Below are positions 59,472 to 64,000 of a DNA stretch of 64,000 nt, piece by piece. The position numbers and the translations under genes were made by a program. The first letter of the stretch is position 1, and each line of letters starts with the position of its first letter. The stretch lies in the NCBI RefSeq assembly GCF_011064285.1, contig NZ_CP049331.1:1116001-1180000 (forward strand), in the 5' to 3' direction. Source of the stretch: Vibrio ziniensis. GTDB lineage: Bacteria; Pseudomonadota; Gammaproteobacteria; Enterobacterales; Vibrionaceae. The notes below the pieces were generated by a model. It searched no databases. It worked only from the letters and a program-made list of their open reading frames with translations, and was not told where the DNA came from.

Positions 59472-61635
59472 CTTTAATATCCGATTTAATACGGAAAGTG
59501 CGCAGTTCAACAAAGATGTTGAGTACGCAAAAAAAATGCTTCGTGGTTACGCCAGTGAAGCGAATGCTGCGAATGATGCAACCCGTAGTTTCGATCAAAA
59601 GCTGAACGTGGCAGGTTCGAGCATCAAAGCGTTAGGTCTCGGTGTGGCAGGGGCAGCGGGTCTCATAGCATCAGGAGTAACAGCTGCAGCTACGGCAGCA
59701 GCGCTATTTGTTAAGCATAGTGCAGATCAAGGCCGCGAAATCGAGCGCATGGCTACCGTTGCACAAGTGTCGGTTGAACAAATCCAAGCCTTGGGTTACG
59801 CCTCTGAGCAATACAGTATCAGCGGCGATAAGATGGCCGACATCTTAAAAGATACCAACGATAAATTAGGGGAGTTTGCCTCAACTGGCGGCGGTCAGTT
59901 TAAAGACTTTTTTGAGAATGTGGCTCCAAAAGTCGGGCTTACCGTTCAAGAGTTGAGCAAGCTCTCCAGTCCTGAAGTGTTAGTGGCCGTTAAACAGGCC
60001 ATGGACGATGCCAATGTGCCAATGAAGGCACAAATTACTTATCTTGAGGCGATAGCGGATGAAGCCTCTGCACTGATGCCTTTGCTCGATAATCACGGTG
60101 CCAAGCTGTATGAGATCACGGGGAAATACCGTGACTTAAATGTGGCAATGTCTGAAGCAGACATCCAGAAATTCAAAGACCTCGATCAAAAGATGAATGA
60201 TGTTGGTCTGAAGATGCAGCGAGCTTTTGCCAATGCTGCGCTCGGGGCTAGTGATCAAATTGATTGGGTAACAGAAAAACTCACGATTGCCGTTGATAGC
60301 TGGGGTGCAGCATTTGACAGCTGGTCTAATAACCCAAGAACTGAAAATGGGTTAGTCAAAAAACTCTCAGAGCTTAGAAGTGAAGTAAAAAAACTGACTA
60401 ATGAGCGCAAAGAGTTGCTCGATGATTTTAAAGAGTATGACAATGTCAACGAAGCCGAACTGCCGAAAATTAATCTCAATCCATGGGGGCAGAGTCAAAA
60501 TGAGCTCTTCAATCTCAATTCTCGACTTGGTCTAGTAGACAGACAACTGGCGGAAAAGAATGCAGAAATCGATCGGCTGCAGAAAAAGTACAACGTTACT
60601 CGGTTTGGGATGAACTACAGGGATCAACCTGCCATTCGAAAAAACAATGAATCTGTTGACCCTGTTGTTGATGAAGAGACAGTAAAGCTGCAAAAGACTG
60701 GTGCTACTCGTCTTGCTTCTTTGGATATGCAATACGCGAATGAGCGTGAAAAAATGCGTTTGGCGCATGATGATCGCTTAGCTGATATTGAAGCGTTGAA
60801 CATATCAGAGGAAGAGCTGAAGAAAAGAGGCTATGAATCCCTTGAAGCTTTGCGAACTGAGTATAGAGACCGAGAGAATGCTTTTTATGCCAAGGAGCAA
60901 GAAGACTATAACCTTCGCCAAGATGAAGCTATTCAGCGAGAGTTAGACGCCTTTGCCAAAAAGGAAGAAGAAAAGACCCGTATAGCGGAAGCAGCCGCTA
61001 AAGATAGAGCTGAAAAAGAAAAGCAGATAGATAATCAGGTTTTGCAAATGAAGTACCAAGTTGCAGGACAAAGTTTAGGTTTGATTGCGGCGACAGCAAA
61101 AGAAGGTTCAAAAATTCAAAAGGTGGCGTTTGCTGCAGAGAAAGTATTAGCAGCCTCGCAAGTTTATATTCATGGTGAAGTTGCGGCTGCAAAAGCACTT
61201 GAGCTTGGCAGTCCTGCTGGGAATATACAAGCAGAAACGATTCGAGCTTTAGCAAGAGCCAGTATGGTTATGATTATGGGGCAAGCAATCGCTGGTATGG
61301 CTCACAATGGTATGTCCTCCATCCCAGAAGAAGGTACCTGGTTGCTAAACAAGGGAGAACGGGTTTATACCAATGAGTCGGCTAACCAAATCGACTCGAT
61401 GTATCAAGCTATCATGGCGATGCATCAATCTCGGGCCTACTCAATGGATAGTTCGTTATCCGCCCGTACCCAACCGCTGGCTTCGACCCGTTCAGAAACT
61501 AGCATGCCTATTCAACAAATCTTCCAGTTTAGCGCTATGGACTCACGTGGAATGGGGCAACTTATCATGAACCACCGCCAAGACATCTATAACGCCGTAG
61601 CAGCGGTCAAACGTGATCAAGGGGAGCAGTTCTAA
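59452..61635 (+). CDS. tape measure protein (gpH-like)
   Basis: 727 residues. N terminus TQVADFNIRFNTESAQFNKDVEYAKKML is the usual tape-measure opening; then an Ala/Gly-rich hydrophobic segment (about 55-90), coiled-coil regions (about 280-330, 440-540) and a C terminus with PQQIFQFSAMDSRG-type strands. Sets tail length and helps DNA entry. The start is TTG 59452, supported by AGGAGGAG (59438-59445) seven bases upstream; it overlaps the GT end by 20 bases. Confidence 0.9.
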   Translation: MSTQVADFNIRFNTESAQFNKDVEYAKKMLRGYASEANAANDATRSFDQKLNVAGSSIKALGLGVAGAAGLIASGVTAAATAAALFVKHSADQGREIERMATVAQVSVEQIQALGYASEQYSISGDKMADILKDTNDKLGEFASTGGGQFKDFFENVAPKVGLTVQELSKLSSPEVLVAVKQAMDDANVPMKAQITYLEAIADEASALMPLLDNHGAKLYEITGKYRDLNVAMSEADIQKFKDLDQKMNDVGLKMQRAFANAALGASDQIDWVTEKLTIAVDSWGAAFDSWSNNPRTENGLVKKLSELRSEVKKLTNERKELLDDFKEYDNVNEAELPKINLNPWGQSQNELFNLNSRLGLVDRQLAEKNAEIDRLQKKYNVTRFGMNYRDQPAIRKNNESVDPVVDEETVKLQKTGATRLASLDMQYANEREKMRLAHDDRLADIEALNISEEELKKRGYESLEALRTEYRDRENAFYAKEQEDYNLRQDEAIQRELDAFAKKEEEKTRIAEAAAKDRAEKEKQIDNQVLQMKYQVAGQSLGLIAATAKEGSKIQKVAFAAEKVLAASQVYIHGEVAAAKALELGSPAGNIQAETIRALARASMVMIMGQAIAGMAHNGMSSIPEEGTWLLNKGERVYTNESANQIDSMYQAIMAMHQSRAYSMDSSLSARTQPLASTRSETSMPIQQIFQFSAMDSRGMGQLIMNHRQDIYNAVAAVKRDQGEQF

Positions 61636-61636
61636 T

Positions 61637-62230
61637 ATGAATTTAACGCCTTTTTGTAAGGATCTAACGCTTAAATCAAACTACCCATCGTACGACAATG
61701 AAAGCCCTAACTTGCATGTTGAAGTGCTTGATATGCCAAGCCATCGTTTTGAGCTGAACTTCATGAGTCGAAAACTCAAAAACGAAGAAGAACATCGTGC
61801 GTTCTGGACGATGATAGAGAGCATGAAAGCGTCTGTTCCCTTCACTTGGGTGCCTCCTAAACTGAGTAAAATACTGGGTACGGGTGGTGATGCTCTGGCT
61901 TCTGAGACCAGTGCAGGGGGGTATGAATTTGGTGTTTACAACGCTCCCTCCAACACCACCTGGTTAAAAGCAGGTGACCTTATCAACATCGGTAATCAAA
62001 CCAAAGTGTATCGGGTGATGCAGGATGTGGTGACCAACAATGCAGGAGTTGGAACGGTACTGGTTAATTGCCCCATCAAAAAGAAAGTTCCTGATGGTAC
62101 GGCGATTAATGGCAGTGGCGCTGTGTTTACTTTGATTCGAAAGCCTGGCGCAAAACCGCAGTCTTTCAATTTAAAAGGCAATACTCAGTTTGTTTCCTAC
62201 GCTGACTTAGAATTTATCGAGTTTCTATGA
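61637..62230 (+). CDS. minor tail protein (M-like position)
   Basis: 197 residues starting MNLTPFCKDLTLKSNYPS. A central SKILGTGGDALASE and FGVYNAPSNTTWLKAGDLIN segment suggests a beta-rich tail-tip protein. Position after the tape measure matches lambda M, but it is nearly twice that length and no family is named. GGGGAG precedes the ATG. Confidence 0.65.
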   Translation: MNLTPFCKDLTLKSNYPSYDNESPNLHVEVLDMPSHRFELNFMSRKLKNEEEHRAFWTMIESMKASVPFTWVPPKLSKILGTGGDALASETSAGGYEFGVYNAPSNTTWLKAGDLINIGNQTKVYRVMQDVVTNNAGVGTVLVNCPIKKKVPDGTAINGSGAVFTLIRKPGAKPQSFNLKGNTQFVSYADLEFIEFL

Positions 62231-62781
62231 AAGTTTTCCCATCTGAAGTACTAATCATGCTGCAAAGTCGGCTGATCTCGTACTCATATTTGCTTCGCTT
62301 TGAGCTTGAGACCGTATTTGCATTTACCAGTGCAGGGCATGACATAGAGCATGATGGAATAACGTATCAAGCGGACGGCACCTTCCAAGGGCTAGATTCT
62401 CTCTCCCGCCACGCAGAAATGCGCGTGGCTGAGGTGAAATTCGGGTTTAGCATGGCGAACCAAGCGGTGATGAGTGTGATATTAGGATCCAACGTCATGA
62501 AGCGTCGCATCACCATAGAACGTGCATACCTTAACAGAGAAACAGGCGAGGTGATGTTTGTCGAACAGGTTTGGTCTGGAACTGTGGTGGGGAAATCGGA
62601 CGATGATGGTAATTCTCAAATTCAATTAACTGCGGCGAGTCGTTGGTCTCAGTTTGAGCGAACCAATACCTGGCGAACGACACCGCATTCTCATAAAAAG
62701 CGGTACAGCGATGACGAGTGTTTTAAATATGCAGCGAAAGCATCAGAAACCATCTATTGGGCAGGTACAGCAGGGGGGTAA
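62227..62781 (+). CDS. tail-tip/baseplate hub protein (DUF2163-like)
   Basis: 184 residues. LRFELETVFAFTSAGHDIEHDGITYQADGTFQGLDS and GTVVGKSDDDGNSQIQLTAASRW resemble DUF2163 proteins of siphovirus tail tips. ATGA overlap with the previous gene. The lambda K/L counterparts (with iron-sulfur or peptidase domains) are not seen here. Confidence 0.6.
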   Translation: MKVFPSEVLIMLQSRLISYSYLLRFELETVFAFTSAGHDIEHDGITYQADGTFQGLDSLSRHAEMRVAEVKFGFSMANQAVMSVILGSNVMKRRITIERAYLNRETGEVMFVEQVWSGTVVGKSDDDGNSQIQLTAASRWSQFERTNTWRTTPHSHKKRYSDDECFKYAAKASETIYWAGTAGG

Positions 62782-62784
62782 CCA

Positions 62785-64000
62785 ATGACTTGGGAGTGGA
62801 TTTACGTCATCATTTCATTGGCCTCGGCAGCGTACAGCGTTGCTATGGCCAAGAAGATGCAGAACCAAGATCAAGACCGTGGTGGTCTTGCAGTTAACCG
62901 GTTCGGTATCGACCAGCCTCTTTATGTTGTCTATGGCACACGGTCTATTGCTCCGATTATCGTTTATCAAGGCGTCAAAGATGTCAAAGGCAAACCTGCT
63001 AATGAAGTCTATTACGCTATTTTGGTGTGGACGCCTGGTGCGATAGATAATCTGACCGATTTTACCTTTGATGATTTGCCGTACACCGACTTTGGTACCT
63101 TTGATGCTGACAGTGCTCAACGTATTGAGCATCAATACGGGTCCGTTGATCAGACGATGCCTGAGTGGTTTGTCGAAGAAGCGCCCGATGATATGTCGGA
63201 CATGCATTTTCACGGGTTAGCGGTCACGTACGTTAAGTTGAAAATGGACAAGGAATTCAAACGATACCCTCAAGGGCGTCCGGAGTTTCGCGCCACGATT
63301 ACCGCTCGTTCATCAAACCCTGTGGATGTGTTGTACGATTACCTGTTTAACCCGTTGTATGGCTGTGGCTGGGCTGTTGAGTGGGATACTGAACACAACG
63401 ACTTAATGCGTAATTACTGTAATGTCGTGGTGGATGACCTGCCTCAGATGGTGTGTAACATCAATTTGGAAACCGACCAGAAGCTGCAAGACAACATCGA
63501 CAATATTTTGCAGACCTGTCGCGGCTACTTGATTGAAGGTCAAAACGGTTTACGTCTTGAAATTGACCGAGCCAAAGATCCAGTGTTGCATGTCAGTGAA
63601 GACATGCTAACGGGCGGTATCTCCACGGCTTCAGTCAATATTAACCAACGTTATAATGCGGTGACGATTCGTTTCCCGAACAAAGAGCTAAAATGGCAAA
63701 CGGATGAAGTGACGTTCCCGACGCTTAACAGCGACTTGCACCTGCAGTGGCTAGATGAAGACAACAATGTTGATTTGACCCATGAAGAGACGGTCTACGG
63801 CATTGACAGCTATGAGCATGCACTGCAATACGCCGAGGTGTTAGCCAGAACCAGTCGTAATTCCATGACGCTGAACCTTCCGGTACAAGCGTTTATCGGT
63901 TGGCAAGTGGAAGAGATGGACGTCATTACGGTGGCTTCCACCTTGCGCGGATGGACGGCGAAGCCTTTTTCCGTGCGAGAGATTAAATATGGTGAGTCGG
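62785..64000 (+). CDS. tail-tip protein, N-terminal part (host-specificity region), cut by the window edge
   Basis: At least 405 residues, no stop before 64000. Starts MTWEWIYVIISLASAAYSVAMA, a hydrophobic N terminus typical of tail-hub proteins; then GGLAVNRFGIDQPLYVVYGTR and RPEFRATITARSSNPVDVLYDYLFNPLYGCGW, resembling the gpJ-like/phage tail protein 3 family that carries the tip and receptor-binding parts. ATG 62785 is four bases after the previous stop. Identity beyond 64000 is unknown. Confidence 0.8.
   Translation, partial: MTWEWIYVIISLASAAYSVAMAKKMQNQDQDRGGLAVNRFGIDQPLYVVYGTRSIAPIIVYQGVKDVKGKPANEVYYAILVWTPGAIDNLTDFTFDDLPYTDFGTFDADSAQRIEHQYGSVDQTMPEWFVEEAPDDMSDMHFHGLAVTYVKLKMDKEFKRYPQGRPEFRATITARSSNPVDVLYDYLFNPLYGCGWAVEWDTEHNDLMRNYCNVVVDDLPQMVCNINLETDQKLQDNIDNILQTCRGYLIEGQNGLRLEIDRAKDPVLHVSEDMLTGGISTASVNINQRYNAVTIRFPNKELKWQTDEVTFPTLNSDLHLQWLDEDNNVDLTHEETVYGIDSYEHALQYAEVLARTSRNSMTLNLPVQAFIGWQVEEMDVITVASTLRGWTAKPFSVREIKYGES

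Larger units (their letters stand above)
27179..64000. mobile_element. lambda-like siphovirus prophage with cargo island (right end not in window)
   Basis: Continuous phage gene set from a tyrosine integrase next to ygiQ to tail-tip genes at the right edge: leftward early genes, CI/Cro immunity region, replication, cargo, late regulator, lysis and head/tail modules in lambda order. The left boundary is near 27179-27183, between the ygiQ start codon and the integrase stop. The att core cannot be defined because the right end is outside. Confidence 0.95.

Noticed and set aside
27183..64000. Phage-inducible satellite instead of a full phage
   Set aside because: It has its own complete head, tail, terminase and lysis genes.

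Overview
The window looks like chromosome of a Vibrio species (family Vibrionaceae; species not determinable from this alone). From about 4.0 to 24.7 kb it carries genes typical of Vibrio: a PsrA-type regulator with fadE and fabV, ybjL next to grxA, an iron alcohol dehydrogenase, hexR, panP, lysO, tfoX, a two-component cluster and serC. From memory the grxA-to-serC order resembles the tfoX neighbourhood of V. cholerae; this was not checked by alignment.

Layout. 1-3582: the end of an alpha carbonic anhydrase, a DUF1496 protein, a PLP-dependent deaminase-like enzyme and a response regulator/sensor kinase pair. 4055-8381: fatty-acid module psrA-fadE plus fabV, with a CAAAC-N4-GTTTG palindrome just upstream of psrA. 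8606-15193: ybjL, grxA, Fe-ADH, hexR, panP. 15321-22029: exported protein, lysO, HDOD protein, tfoX, outer-membrane-type protein, response regulator and a kinase with a degenerate receiver domain. 22241-27178: DUF945 protein, serC, ygiQ.

From 27183 to the right edge is a lambda-like siphovirus prophage, inserted directly against the start codon of ygiQ; its right end lies outside the window. Leftward early genes: int, xis-like, ssb, exonuclease, DUF2303 and others. The immunity region has an S24 (LexA/CI-type) repressor, a Cro-like protein and matching operators at two sites, with two small genes behind the repressor in the position of lambda rexAB. Rightward genes: CII-like regulator, methyltransferase, replication protein, KilA-C antirepressor, DUF968 protein, then an AT-rich cargo region (about 38.0-47.1 kb), a late regulator candidate, lysis genes (holin, SAR endolysin, Rz/Rz1), a candidate cos site and a lambda-order head and tail module (Nu1, A, W, B, C/Nu3, D, E, FI, FII, Z, U, V, G/GT, H, and tail-tip genes).

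The cargo region is the most unusual part. A SIR2-domain gene is followed by an essentially complete Vibrio-type integron attC site (39769-39888). A zinc-ribbon membrane-protein gene is followed by a truncated attC, and a third attC fragment lies behind a GIY-YIG/membrane fusion gene. The first two genes are flanked by an intact DUF968 gene and a decayed, internally deleted copy of its 3' end. So integron cassettes appear to have entered a prophage cargo site. Nearby are an Abi_2 (AbiD/AbiF-like) HEPN gene with a structured RNA immediately upstream, a tryptophan-rich coiled-coil membrane protein, an exported cysteine-repeat protein and a broken exported-protein gene: a plausible mobile anti-phage defence island. 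A perfect LexA box stands in front of the putative late regulator, suggesting an SOS input in addition to repressor cleavage.
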